Origin: Bacteroidota bacterium
GTDB taxonomy: Bacteria; Bacteroidota; Bacteroidia; Bacteroidales; FEN-979
Direction of reading: 5' to 3'
Assembly (NCBI GenBank): GCA_026391805.1
Contig: JAPLDJ010000005.1
Span: forward strand, 42,743 to 106,742
DNA length: 64,000 bases
A program made the position numbers and the translations under genes. The notes beneath the pieces are model-generated. The model was not told the DNA's origin. It saw only the letters and a list, made by a program, of their open reading frames with translations, and ran no database searches. This document shows positions 27,162-37,200 of the stretch, piece by piece (the first letter of the stretch is position 1; the number at the start of each line of letters is the position of its first letter).

Positions 27162-28366
27162 GAGGTCTTTCCCTGCAAACGGGTCATTAATTTTCCTTTA
27201 ACATAAAATTCCGCGATCGCATTCAGGGCAAAGGTGAAAACAAACAAAAGCGTTCCGATCAGGAAGAGGACATTGTAATGCGTATCGCCGAAAACGACTT
27301 CGGCCATTTCAGCGCCGATGGTGGCCGATAAGGTACGTACCGATTCAAAAGGGTTCAGCGACATCATGGCTGCATTCCCGGTCGCCATCAGCACAATCAT
27401 CGTTTCGCCGAAAATACGTCCGATTCCCAGCAGGACGGCTGCAAAGATCCCAGGGGCCGCTGCGGGAAGTGTTACAAAGAAGGCCGTTTGCCATTTCGAT
27501 GCGCCCAGTGCCAGGCTAGCTTCTTTATATGTTGACGGTACGGCCGTCATGACATCTTCCGTTACTGTAAAGATGATCGGGATGGCAGCCAAAGCCATTG
27601 CTACTCCTCCGACAAAGGCATTCAGCCGCGTTTCATACCCAAAAAGATGCTGGAAGAAGGTGGCCATCACCATCAGGGCAAAAAACCCGATGACGACCGA
27701 CGGAAACCCAGCCAGCAGTTCAATGGCAGGTTTGATGATCTCCCGCATCCACCTGGGGGCGAATGCTGCCGAGAATAGGGCGGCGAGGATGGCCAGTGGC
27801 GCAGCAAAAAGGATTGAGATCAGTGTGATCTTCAGGGTACCGATAATCAAAGGAAGGAGTCCGTACCTCGGGTTTTCGGAGACCGGCATCCAGGTCTTCC
27901 CTGCAAGTGATTTCAGCGTCACCTGGTCGGCCGTTACGGATTCGTTCCCGCTGTATGAGGGTAAACTGTCGCCGGCCTGTGATTCGGTCGTTACAACTGT
28001 ATCATCGGTAGCACCATACACTTCCTGTTTGCCGGATGAAGATTCTGCAGCGGCTTCCCCATAGGTTTCCTGTTTTGCAGTTGAAAGTTCCGTCTTCTTT
28101 GCTGCCTTTCCGGAAAAGATCGGCAGGGTTTCCCTGAAAACGAAGAGGAAGATCAGGATAATGACAGCTATGGAGAGGAATGCAACGCCGGTGATGATCT
28201 TCTCTGCAAAAAACTCGGACGGCCGCATCTGCTTTTTGAGGCTCTCATTGCTGAAGACGAACTTTGACGTATTTACTTCTGTTGTTTCCGCCGGCTGTCC
28301 GGTAAGTTCTGTTCCGGGTTTTTGCTCTTCCTGTCCGGGTATGCCGTTGTTGTTTTCTGAATTCAT
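27158..28366 (-). CDS. pstC: Phosphate ABC transporter permease PstC, with enlarged first loop
   Basis: 402 residues from the ATG at 28366; a 26-residue longer frame is possible but unlikely. The permease core (YKEASLALGASKWQTAFFVTLPAAAPGI) is standard. Unusual are a charged cytosolic N-terminus of about 60 residues and, after the first membrane helix (about 68-90), a Ser/Glu/Thr-rich periplasmic insert of about 85 residues with an imperfect internal repeat (KQETYGEAAAESS, KQEVYGATDDT). Typical PstC is about 300 residues, so these extensions account for the excess. Confidence 0.92.
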   Translation of the reverse strand: MNSENNNGIPGQEEQKPGTELTGQPAETTEVNTSKFVFSNESLKKQMRPSEFFAEKIITGVAFLSIAVIILIFLFVFRETLPIFSGKAAKKTELSTAKQETYGEAAAESSSGKQEVYGATDDTVVTTESQAGDSLPSYSGNESVTADQVTLKSLAGKTWMPVSENPRYGLLPLIIGTLKITLISILFAAPLAILAALFSAAFAPRWMREIIKPAIELLAGFPSVVIGFFALMVMATFFQHLFGYETRLNAFVGGVAMALAAIPIIFTVTEDVMTAVPSTYKEASLALGASKWQTAFFVTLPAAAPGIFAAVLLGIGRIFGETMIVLMATGNAAMMSLNPFESVRTLSATIGAEMAEVVFGDTHYNVLFLIGTLLFVFTFALNAIAEFYVKGKLMTRLQGKTS

Positions 28367-28446
28367 TTCTATTGATTTAAATCCGGAAGCAGTACCAAAA
28401 GCGATGCTCTCAGTACTGCTCCGGACCCCACATTTACTAACCAAAT

Positions 28447-29280
28447 CTACTTGACGGGAAAATAGCCCTGTTCGACCACGAGTTTTTGCCCCTCGGGTCC
28501 GAGGATCCAGTCAATGTAGCTCTTTAATTCCCCGGTCGGCCTGTTCCTCAGGTATATGTACAGGTAACGGCTGATGGGGTATGTCCCGTTTTTAATGGTT
28601 TCGGCAGTTGCAGCATAACCGGGAGTTTTTTCATCTTTTTTCACAAGACAGTCTTTCACGCCTTTTGCATAGGCAGCGCCGCCGTAGCCGATGCCATATT
28701 TGTCATTTTTTACGGCATTGACGACTGCTGCTGTTCCCGGAAGCGTCTGGCAACTTGCTGCATAATCTCCTTTTACCACGTTTTCCTGGAAGAAAACATA
28801 GGTCCCGGAGCTGTTCTCACGACCGTAGAGTTTGATCTGTGCATCAGGTCCACCGACTTCTTTCCAGTTCCTGATCTTTCCGGAAAAGATCCCGCTGAGT
28901 TGTTTCAGCGTGAGTTCTTTCACCGGGTTGCTCTCATTCACGTAAACAGTGATCCCGTCTTTTGCACAGCGGATCTCGACGCCAAGCGAACCGTATCGTT
29001 CCTTCAGCTTGTCGATCTCCGACTGTTTCATCGGGCGGCTGGCGTTGCAGATATCGGTTGAGCCGTTGATCAGGGCCGAGATGCCGGTTCCCGATCCGCC
29101 GCCGGTCACCTGGAGCGTAACTTCAGGGTGTGATTTCATATAAACTTCCGCCCATTTCTGAGCCAGGATCACCATCGTATCGGATCCTTTGACGGTGATT
29201 TTCTTTGGTGCCGGCATGAAGGCAAAGAATGCCACTGCAAGGATTGCAAAACCGGTCACGATAAAACTTTTCTTTTTCAT
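28447..29280 (-). CDS. pstS: Phosphate-binding periplasmic protein PstS
   Basis: 277 residues from the ATG at 29280 at the start of a signal peptide (MKKKSFIVTGFAILAVAFFA). The mature protein begins ITVKGSDTMVILAQKWAE and contains TGGGSGTGISALING, the phosphate-binding loop, and YGRENSSGTYVFFQENV. There is no lipobox, so it is a free periplasmic protein, as expected with an outer membrane. It lies between the porin gene (52 bases upstream) and pstC. Confidence 0.95.
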   Translation of the reverse strand: MKKKSFIVTGFAILAVAFFAFMPAPKKITVKGSDTMVILAQKWAEVYMKSHPEVTLQVTGGGSGTGISALINGSTDICNASRPMKQSEIDKLKERYGSLGVEIRCAKDGITVYVNESNPVKELTLKQLSGIFSGKIRNWKEVGGPDAQIKLYGRENSSGTYVFFQENVVKGDYAASCQTLPGTAAVVNAVKNDKYGIGYGGAAYAKGVKDCLVKKDEKTPGYAATAETIKNGTYPISRYLYIYLRNRPTGELKSYIDWILGPEGQKLVVEQGYFPVK

Positions 29281-29332
29281 ATTTATGTAATTAGTATTTT
29301 GTACTTTGTACTTTGTCATTTGAAAATTGTCA

Positions 29333-30844
29333 TTAGAATTTCGCCTGGAATCTCAGCGTTAAAACATTCTGATGGATCATGTTGCTGTAATCAAGTTTTG
29401 TCGGAGTTCCTCCGGGGGCAGAATAATTTCCCGACATTACCTTACCGGCGGTTCCTGCTTTTTCATTCATCGGGATGTCATAGGCAAGCGAGATCTTGAT
29501 GTTATCGTCGAAATAGTAGCTCCATGCAAGTGTGATCTGGCTGTAGGCAAGATCTGCCAGTCCGCTGGTCAGCGAATTGTTAACTTTGGTTGTGTTTACT
29601 TCTTTATTGACCAGAACATTCGGTGATGTCCCGAAGGTGTTTTTCACCGTGGTGGTTGTGGTTGAGCTGGCATTGTAACTTGCTACCCCAAGGTCGCCGC
29701 CGCTAAGTTTCGTGTTCGGATCAAATTTATCATAGCGGATGGTGAACTGGTTGCGTTTGCCGATGTTCTTTATAAGGTAAACATAGTAGCCGCTGAAGTT
29801 CCGCTGAATATTTGGAGCAATGGAAGTAGTCTTTAGGGTCGTATAAGTTTGTGTTACGGTATCTTTGGTTGTATTCACCGAACTGGTAAAGGATGTGGTA
29901 CTTGTTGTGCTGTTATATCCCGGGAATGCATTAACGCCCATGATGTATTCGCCTTTCACGACAAGACCTCCGAGAAAGTCAACGTAAAACTGGGCTTCAA
30001 CACCAACCCAGTTGCGATTCAGTTTGGAACCGACAGCAACTGACTTGTTTTTTGAATAGTCGGATTTCAGAAGCGTGTCAGATACAGCCCGTACTCCGCC
30101 GAAGTATCCGTGTGTTCCTATGGTCAGTCCGCCCCAGTGGCCCAGTTTGAATGCGTAAGTCAGTCGGGCCATGAGGTCCTTGTAATTGTCAAAATCCGTA
30201 TTGTCTTTTGCATTCTGGTTAACGCCGGTTGCATCCGGGTATACCTGGCTGTCGTTTCCATTGAACAGGGCGAGCTGGAATTTGAGGGGAATTTTCTGTG
30301 GAGCAACCTCAAGTTTTGCACCGATGGCATATTCGCCCGGGTAGAGGGTGGTTATCATACGTGAACGCTCGAGCGCTTCGAGGTCGCTGGAGGAATATTC
30401 TACTTCATAGTTCGGCCTGTTGAATTTACCAACCCACAGGGAGAAGGTCTTAAGCCAGGGCTCATTCAGCCTCGTATAGGCTTCCTTGACCACAAAATTG
30501 CCAGGCTGGAAATCAGGCTGCAGAACGAATGCAACGCCTTTTGAAGGTTCATACGCAATCTTAACCCTTGCCCTGCGGACCGAAAAATAATTGCTGGGAT
30601 AAATATTTGCGCCTTCGAAATGCTGCCACTGGGCCTGGATGTACCCCGATAGCTTTATCTTGGTCAGTTTTGCAAGATCGGCTTCGGCGGTGGCCAGCCG
30701 GTCTTCAACGCCGGAGATCTTGTCCCTGAGTGTCGATACCTGCGGTGCCAGCGTGTCGGTTCCGCTTTGTCCTTTAGCAGGATTGATCATTGCCAGCATC
30801 ATAAGTAAGCCGGCTGATAGAGTAAAGAAGGTCAATTTTTTCAT
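29333..30844 (-). CDS. Phosphate-selective porin O/P-like outer-membrane protein
   Basis: 503 residues from the ATG at 30844, two codons inside an alternative ATG. A signal peptide is followed by a short coiled coil (LRDKISGVEDRLATAEADLAKL), as in trimeric OprO/OprP porins, then LSGYIQAQWQHF and a long run of beta strands such as RRARVKIAYEPSKGVAFVLQPDFQPG, ending LTLRFQAKF with the terminal Phe of outer-membrane barrels. It heads the operon porin-pstS-pstC-pstA-pstB-phoU and follows a four-unit Pho box, so it should pass phosphate across the outer membrane under starvation. Confidence 0.9.
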   Translation of the reverse strand: MKKLTFFTLSAGLLMMLAMINPAKGQSGTDTLAPQVSTLRDKISGVEDRLATAEADLAKLTKIKLSGYIQAQWQHFEGANIYPSNYFSVRRARVKIAYEPSKGVAFVLQPDFQPGNFVVKEAYTRLNEPWLKTFSLWVGKFNRPNYEVEYSSSDLEALERSRMITTLYPGEYAIGAKLEVAPQKIPLKFQLALFNGNDSQVYPDATGVNQNAKDNTDFDNYKDLMARLTYAFKLGHWGGLTIGTHGYFGGVRAVSDTLLKSDYSKNKSVAVGSKLNRNWVGVEAQFYVDFLGGLVVKGEYIMGVNAFPGYNSTTSTTSFTSSVNTTKDTVTQTYTTLKTTSIAPNIQRNFSGYYVYLIKNIGKRNQFTIRYDKFDPNTKLSGGDLGVASYNASSTTTTTVKNTFGTSPNVLVNKEVNTTKVNNSLTSGLADLAYSQITLAWSYYFDDNIKISLAYDIPMNEKAGTAGKVMSGNYSAPGGTPTKLDYSNMIHQNVLTLRFQAKF

Positions 30845-30871
30845 GTGCATAAAGAGTTAAATTTTATGCGA

Positions 30872-30939
30872 CAAAATTAGACTGCTTACTCCCTGAGCAT
30901 GTTAACGCGCTGTTACCTTTACATTAATTAAATGTTAAC
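30872..30939 (-). promoter_or_regulatory. Pho-box-like array and promoter of the porin-pst-phoU operon
   Basis: Four heptamers occur at exact 11-base spacing: TGTTAAC (30900), TGTTACC (30911), CATTAAT (30922), TGTTAAC (30933), written on the plus strand. On the minus strand a TAATTTTG -7 element (30879 to 30872) follows 21 bases from the array edge. This is the PhoB-box design (7-base units with 4-base spacers replacing the upstream promoter element). The same design, with the same 21-base offset, precedes the first PiT gene. Confidence 0.75.
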
Positions 30940-30945
30940 GACGAC

Positions 30946-31017
30946 GGAGGCCAGAGGACTGCCGACTGCAGACTGCAGACTGCCGACTGAGGATGGAAGA
31001 TAGAGGATAGAGGATGG
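30946..31017. repeat. GAGGCCAGAGG / GACTGCAGACTGC / GAGGATGG repeat tract
   Basis: Tandem degenerate words run up to the stop codon of the first PiT gene. The same family occurs at 59178-59245 between genes and, in frame, within argS (57610-57672) and the UvrA fusion (51274-51305). Confidence 0.6.
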
Positions 31018-32433
31018 CTATTTCATAATAAACCTGAGCAGGATAAACAGTCCGCCTGAAAGGACGATGGTGACAGGGAGCGTCAGTAACCAGGCCGACA
31101 GCATGCTTCTTATCGTATTCATACGTAGGTTCGCTTTACCTTCTCCCGCGAACATCGTTCCGGCCACACCGCTGGATAGCACATGCGTCGTGCTGACCGG
31201 CAATCCCAACGTAGTTGATATGGTGATCGTACTGGCGGCAATGATCTCAGCAGTGGCGCCCTGCGCATAGGTAAGATGGGTCTTGCCAATCTTTTCACCG
31301 ATGGTCACCACGATCCTCTTCCAGCCGATCATAGTGCCCAGTCCGAGGGCAAGAGACACCATCAGTATTACCCACCGGGGAGCATATTCTGTGTGAGATT
31401 TGATTTTTTTTACGTTGGATTTCAGGATCGCAACATCAACCGGTTTTAAGGATGCGATTGCGTTTCCTTCGGATTGCTTAAGGATGCCGTCAATCTTCTT
31501 TCCGATGACAATGATTGATTTCCGGATCTTGAAATTTTCCTTTTTATCCATTTTTTCAAAGGAAGTCACACCTTTCACTCCCGTAAGGATAGTTGCAATA
31601 CTGGATTGAACTGTACGATAATCCTTTCTGCCGGTCTCCGTCAATGCGGTTGTATCCATCTTGTGAAGGGTCCATTCGATCTTTTTCACATCCATGTATA
31701 GATCAGAAGGTTTCTTGTTCCGGTCAAGCGCGAAGAATGCCGGGGCAAAAGCGATCAGGATGAGCATGATCAGTCCCACACCCTTTTGTCCGTCATTGGA
31801 GCCATGCGCATAACTAACGCTTGTACAGGTCAGCACGAGGATGCTGCGGATCCAGAGCGGAGGTGCTTTTTTCTTTGGCGGTTCCTTGAAGATATCTTTG
31901 TTTTTGACAAGTTTCTTCAGGATAAACATCAGCAACAAGGCCAGTCCGAAACCGATCACAGGAGAGATCAGCAGGGATAACCCGATATCGGTCACTTTTT
32001 TCCAGTTCAGTGCAACGGCATGACTTCCCGGGAGCAGCATAAATGCCAGGCCGACCCCGAAGATCGACCCGATAAGTGTATGGGAGCTTGAACAGGGGAT
32101 CCCGAGGTACCATGTGGCCAGGTTCCAGATGATGGCCGTCAGGATCAGCGAGAGCACCATCGCGATGTTGTGCGACAGGTTCTGATCAACAATAATTTCC
32201 GTAGGAAGAAGGTTGATGATCCCGATGGCAACTGCAATCCCTCCTACGTTGACCCCGACAAAATTCCAAAAACCTGACCAGATAACTGCAGTCGTAGGCT
32301 TTAGTGAATGTGTGTATATAACCGTGGCCACTGCATTGGCTGTATCATGAAAACCATTGATGAATTCAAATGCAACAGCAGACAGCAGGCATAAGATCAG
32401 GAAAAAAGTAAAAAGCGGATCGAGTCCGAACAT
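31018..32433 (-). CDS. PiT family phosphate transporter, copy 1
   Basis: 471 residues. The two inverted PiT signatures are present: GFHDTANAVATVIYTHSLKP near residues 26-45 and, in the second half, TLGLPVSTTHVLSSGVAGTMFA; the central GSNDGQKGVGLI is also typical. Between them is a cytosolic insert of about 100 residues (KKPSDLYMDVKKIEWTLHK to VKKIKSHTEY). It is preceded by a two-unit Pho-box-like repeat, which is notable because PiT carriers are often expressed under phosphate-rich conditions. Tandem paralogue of the next gene; same length. Confidence 0.92.
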   Translation of the reverse strand: MFGLDPLFTFFLILCLLSAVAFEFINGFHDTANAVATVIYTHSLKPTTAVIWSGFWNFVGVNVGGIAVAIGIINLLPTEIIVDQNLSHNIAMVLSLILTAIIWNLATWYLGIPCSSSHTLIGSIFGVGLAFMLLPGSHAVALNWKKVTDIGLSLLISPVIGFGLALLLMFILKKLVKNKDIFKEPPKKKAPPLWIRSILVLTCTSVSYAHGSNDGQKGVGLIMLILIAFAPAFFALDRNKKPSDLYMDVKKIEWTLHKMDTTALTETGRKDYRTVQSSIATILTGVKGVTSFEKMDKKENFKIRKSIIVIGKKIDGILKQSEGNAIASLKPVDVAILKSNVKKIKSHTEYAPRWVILMVSLALGLGTMIGWKRIVVTIGEKIGKTHLTYAQGATAEIIAASTITISTTLGLPVSTTHVLSSGVAGTMFAGEGKANLRMNTIRSMLSAWLLTLPVTIVLSGGLFILLRFIMK

Positions 32434-32455
32434 ATTGGTCAGTAAATTGGGACTT

Positions 32456-32501
32456 CAAAATTAATAAGAGTGTAAATATAGCATGTTAATTTAATGTTAA
32501 C
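32456..32501 (-). promoter_or_regulatory. Pho-box-like repeats and promoter of PiT copy 1
   Basis: TGTTAAT (32484) and TGTTAAC (32495) are 11 bases apart. A minus-strand TAATTTTG -7 element (32463 to 32456) lies 21 bases from the near edge, the same geometry as at the porin-pst promoter. Confidence 0.7.
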
Positions 32502-32524
32502 AAACATCACCGGGGGAGAGAAAA

Positions 32525-32612
32525 GGGAGGAGAAACCTGGTCATAAGACATAAGTCATAAGACATACGTATTCAAACCCGTAACTTCTGACGTTTGACGT
32601 TTGACGTTTGAC
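32525..32612. repeat. GTCATAAGACATACG and GACGTTTGACGTTTGAC words
   Basis: Between the two PiT genes lie GTCATAAGACATAAGTCATA-type words and three GACGTTT copies, relatives of the tract at 8943-9000. Confidence 0.5.
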
Positions 32613-32617
32613 CAATT

Positions 32618-34033
32618 TCAATGCATCAGAAACCTGAAAAGTATAAACAATCCCCCGGAAAGAATGATTGTAACAGGGAGTGTGAATATCCATGCCGCCA
32701 GGATGTTTTTAACGGTCCCCATGCGGAGGTTCTGCCTTCCTTTTCCGGCCACCATAGCGCCGGCGACACCGGAAGAGAGGACATGGGTGGTGCTCACAGG
32801 CAAACCTAACATAGATGAAACGGTGATGGTGCTTGCAGCAATGAGCTGGGCACTGGCACCCTGGGCATAATTCAGGTGGGTTTTGCCAATCCGCTCCCCG
32901 ATCGTGACTACGATCTTTTTCCAGCCGATCATGGTTCCGAGGCCCAGCGAAAGCGAAACCATCAGGATCACCCAGCGCATGGCATATTCAGTGTGTGTTC
33001 TCAATCGCTTAATATTGTTTTTAAGAACAGAGATATCACCTGGCCGTAAAAAGACCTTTTTACTTTTTTTATGTTCCTTAAGGATCAGATCAACATTCTT
33101 CGAGATGAGAAAAATGGACTTCCGGATATCAAAATTGGCGTCCCTGTCCAGTTGTGCAACGGAAGTCACACCTTTCAGCCTGTTTGATATCATGCCGAGA
33201 TTTGCCTGAACGATATGATACTTTTCCATTTCTGACGGGGATAATGCAGCAGTATCCGCCTTTTGCATGGTCCATCCGATCCTTTTTGTATTCAAAAAAA
33301 GCTTCTCCACAGGCTGGCTCCTGTCGAGGGCGAAGAATGCCGGGGCGAATGCGATAAGGATCAGCATGACCAGACCAACTCCTTTCTGCCCGTCGTTCGA
33401 CCCATGAGCATAACTGACACTTGTGCAGGTCAGCACCAGTATGCTCCTGATCCACATGGGAGGTGGCTTTTTGCCTGCAGGCTCCTTGAAAATATCCTTG
33501 TTACGGATGGTTTTTTGCAGGATAAACATCAGTAACAATGCAAGACCAAAGCCAAAGACCGGAGAGATCAACAACGAGAGTCCGGCTTCAGCAACCTTGG
33601 TCCAGTTCAGGGCTACTTCATGGTGACCAGGAAGAAGCATGAAAGCGATCCCGACGCCAAAGATAGAGCCGATCAAGGTGTGTGAACTTGAACAGGGAAT
33701 GCCGATGTACCAGGTAGCTAGGTTCCAGATGATGGCAGTAAGGATAAGCGAAAGCACCATGGCGATGTTATGCGCAAGGTTCCGGTCGATGATGACATCC
33801 AGCGGCAGAAGGTTTATGATCCCTATGGCTACGGCAATTCCCCCGAGGTTTACACCGATGAAATTCCAGATCCCCGACCAGATGACAGCTACGGTCGGTT
33901 TCATGGAATGCGTATAGATCACTGTTGCAACAGCGTTGGCCGTATCATGAAATCCATTAATGAACTCGAAGGCACAGGCAGCAAGCAAACATCCGAGGAG
34001 TAAAAAAGTATTGAGCGTATCAAGTCCGAACAT
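32618..34033 (-). CDS. PiT family phosphate transporter, copy 2
   Basis: 471 residues with the same signatures as copy 1 (GFHDTANAVATVIYTHSMKP, GSNDGQKGVGLV, MLGLPVSTTHVLSSGVAG). The two copies are nearly identical in the membrane parts and differ mainly in the central cytosolic insert (KLFLNTKRIGWTMQKADTAAL), which suggests a tandem duplication with divergence of the regulatory region. It has its own upstream repeat pair. Confidence 0.92.
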   Translation of the reverse strand: MFGLDTLNTFLLLGCLLAACAFEFINGFHDTANAVATVIYTHSMKPTVAVIWSGIWNFIGVNLGGIAVAIGIINLLPLDVIIDRNLAHNIAMVLSLILTAIIWNLATWYIGIPCSSSHTLIGSIFGVGIAFMLLPGHHEVALNWTKVAEAGLSLLISPVFGFGLALLLMFILQKTIRNKDIFKEPAGKKPPPMWIRSILVLTCTSVSYAHGSNDGQKGVGLVMLILIAFAPAFFALDRSQPVEKLFLNTKRIGWTMQKADTAALSPSEMEKYHIVQANLGMISNRLKGVTSVAQLDRDANFDIRKSIFLISKNVDLILKEHKKSKKVFLRPGDISVLKNNIKRLRTHTEYAMRWVILMVSLSLGLGTMIGWKKIVVTIGERIGKTHLNYAQGASAQLIAASTITVSSMLGLPVSTTHVLSSGVAGAMVAGKGRQNLRMGTVKNILAAWIFTLPVTIILSGGLFILFRFLMH

Positions 34034-34052
34034 CCGGGTGAGAATTACCGGG

Positions 34053-34105
34053 TAAAATTAGAAAGTTTGAACTGAAAACTGACGGGTTGTTGATTACTTG
34101 TTAAA
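34053..34105 (-). promoter_or_regulatory. Weaker Pho-box-like repeats and promoter of PiT copy 2
   Basis: TGTTGAT (34088) and TGTTAAA (34099) are again 11 bases apart. The -7-like TAATTTTA (34060 to 34053) is 28 bases from the near edge, not 21, and ends in A rather than G, so this site is less certain. Confidence 0.5.
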
Positions 34106-34190
34106 ATAAACCGGGAATAAGAATGTGTGATGTGGGATATGGGATGGGTTAGCGGATGGCAGACTAATTTCGTGAATTCTGCCTTTCCGG

Positions 34191-34222
34191 GTTGTTTATT
34201 TCGCAAGAAAATTCTATTTTTG
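34191..34222 (+). promoter_or_regulatory. secDF promoter (GTTG-N20-TATTTTTG)
   Basis: A GTTG at 34191 and TATTTTTG at 34215 are separated by 20 bases, the usual -33/-7 spacing for the Bacteroidota primary sigma factor. The ATG follows 60 bases downstream. Confidence 0.6.
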
Positions 34223-34281
34223 CACACTCAAAAAAAACAGGTCGTTCGAAATACATCTAAGTTATTTTAAATCAACGTCTC

Positions 34282-37200
34282 ATGCAGAATAAAGGTGTTA
34301 TTCAGTTTTTCGCAATCATTTTTGCTTTGGTTTGTTTATTCCAGCTTACCTTTTCATTCATCAGTTACCGGTACCAGAGCAAGGCTGATAGCTATTCCAC
34401 CGCCCCGGTGGCAAAACAGCTGGCTGTCAGAATGGCCAAAGGGAATCCGCTCCGCGAGGAATTTGTCTATGATTCCATCGTGAAATCCCGGCTCGAATAT
34501 TTCAATGATTCGATGGCCAATATCCCGGTATTCAATATCCTGATCAAGAAATATACGCTGAAAGATGTAAGGGAAAGGGAGATCAACCTGGGTCTCGACC
34601 TGAAAGGCGGGATGAACGTTACAATGGACGTCTCGGTTCCTGACATCATCCGCGCCCTGTCAGGCAACAGCCAGAACCCTACCTTTGTAAAGGCTCTTCA
34701 GAAAGCCATTGAAAAAGAAAAATCAAGCACCGCGGATTTCGTTGACCTCTTTGCCGAATCCTTCAAGGAAACCGATCCCAACGCACAGCTGGCATCAATC
34801 TTCAACACGGTCGAACTGAAAGATAAGGTCAATTACAATTCCACCAATGAAGAAGTGGTGAAGGTGCTCAGGGACGAGACCAATGCTGCCATCAACATGA
34901 CCTTCGAGATCCTTCGTACCCGTATCGACCGTTTTGGGGTCACCCAGCCGAACATCCAGAAGCTGCAGACTGCCGGGCGTATCCTCATCGAACTTCCGGG
35001 GATCAAAGAGCCGGAACGTGTACGTAAACTTTTGCAGGGTACAGCCCAGCTCGAATTCTGGGAAACCTACCAGTTTCCTGAACTTTCCACCTATTTCAAT
35101 GAAGCCGATAAGAGACTCGTTGCCATTCTGAGTACAGGTGGCGATACAACCTCAGCCGACAGCCTGAAGAAAGACACGACCAGCATGGCTGCAGCAGCTA
35201 AACTTCCGCAGGTTACGGAGAAGAAAGAAAAAGGCAAAAAGGAAGAAGTAAAGAAAGAGGCTGTCAAGAAAGAAAAGGAAACCAAAAAGGAACCTGTTGC
35301 CGCTAAAACTGATACTTCCAGGAAAGAGAATGCCCTGTTAAAACAGCTTGGAAAAGACAGTACAAACAAGGCAATGGCAGGGAAAAAGGGCAAGTCGATC
35401 GAGGAATCAGCAAAAAAGAACCCGCTGTTCACTTACCTGAATCCCCCGATCTACCAGACCAAGGATGGAAAATATGAGCAGGGACAAACCGCCATGGTCG
35501 GCCGTTCCCTCATCAAGGATACCGCACGCGTTAACAACATGCTCCGCCTCACACAGAGTATTTTCCCGCGAGATGTGAAATTTGCCTGGATGGCCAAAAC
35601 CCGGGAAGATTCGAAAGAGATACTGGAACTGGTTGCACTGAAGATCACCTCACGCGACGGTTCACCGGCGCTCGGAGGCGAAGTGATCAACAATGCACGG
35701 CAGGACTATGACCAGAACGGACAGGTTGAAGTTTCCATGTCGATGAACGGCGAAGGCGCCAGGATCTGGAAACGGTTAACCGGTGACAACATCGGGAAAC
35801 AGATCGCCATCGTTCTTGACGGTTACGTCCGTTCCTATCCGAATGTCAAAGGAGAGATTCCCAACGGTTCTTCCTCCATCAGCGGGGGAAGCATGACCGT
35901 TGAAGAGGCACAGGACCTTGCCAACATCCTGAAGGCCGGTAAGCTTCCGGCACCCGCCAGGATCGTTGCAGAAGAAGAAGTCGGACCGTCACTCGGACGC
36001 GAATCCATCAATGCCGGTCTTCTTTCCTTCATCATCGCATTCATCGGTGTGCTGCTCTACATGTCGCTTTATTATAACGGAGCCGGACATGTGGCCGACA
36101 TCGCACTTTTTGCCAACGTATTCTTCCTCTTCGGTGTTCTTGCATCGATCGGAGCAGTATTAACCCTCCCCGGTATCGCCGGTGTTGTTCTGACCCTCGC
36201 TATGGCGGTCGACTCGAACGTGATCATCTACGAGCGAATGCGGGAAGAGGTACGAGCGGGAAAAGGCCTGCGGCTTGTGGTCAAGGATGGGTTCCACCAT
36301 GCTTTGTCCGCCATCATCGACGGCCACGTAACCACCATCCTTACCGGTATCGTTCTCTACATCTTCGGATCAGGACCGGTACAGGGATTTGCCACGACAC
36401 TGGTCATCGGTCTGTTATTGTCGCTCTTCTCTTCCATCTTCATCGCACGCCTCTGCTTTGAATGGATGCTCGACCGCAACATGGACATCACCATCGGAAA
36501 CAAATTTACCATCAATGCGTTCCAGAACACGAAAATCGATTTTATCGGCTTGCGGAAAAAGATGTATATCCTTTCGATCTGTATCATGATCCCCGGCGTG
36601 TTCAGCATCTTCATCCGAGGACTTGATCCCGGACTGGATTTTACGGGAGGAAGAAGCTTTGTGGTGCGTTTCGACCAGAATGTCTCCACCAATCAGCTTC
36701 GTACATCCCTTGGAAAGGTTCTTGGTGAAGCACCTGAAGTAAAGACCTTCGGCCCCAACAACCAGGTCAAGATCACCACGAAGTTCATGATCAACGAGCG
36801 GACACAAAAAGCAGATTCCATTGTTCGTATCAAGATTTATGACGGAGTGAAAGGATCCTACAGGAATCCCATCACATATGATCAGTTCAAATCAAGCGAC
36901 GCCAAGAAGATCATCGGCGTGCTGAGTTCCCAGCGCGTTGACCCGACCATCTCCTATGCCCTCATCTGGCAGGCTGTGATGGCGGTCATTTTCTCCCTGG
37001 TCATCATCTTTATTTATATTGCCATCCGGTTCAGGAACTGGCAATATGGCCTGGGAGGTGTGGTCGCATTGTTCCACGACACGCTGATCATCATAACCTT
37101 TTTCACCCTGTTCCATGGCATCCTTCCGTTCGGGATGGAGGTCGACCAGTCGTTCATAGCGGCACTTCTGACCATCATCGGGTATTCGATCATGGATACG

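Noticed and set aside
29299..29322. Separate Pho-type promoter directly before pstS
   Set aside because: Only CTTTGTACTTTGTCATT words are present, without TGTTAA units; the 52-base gap after the porin gene fits one operon.
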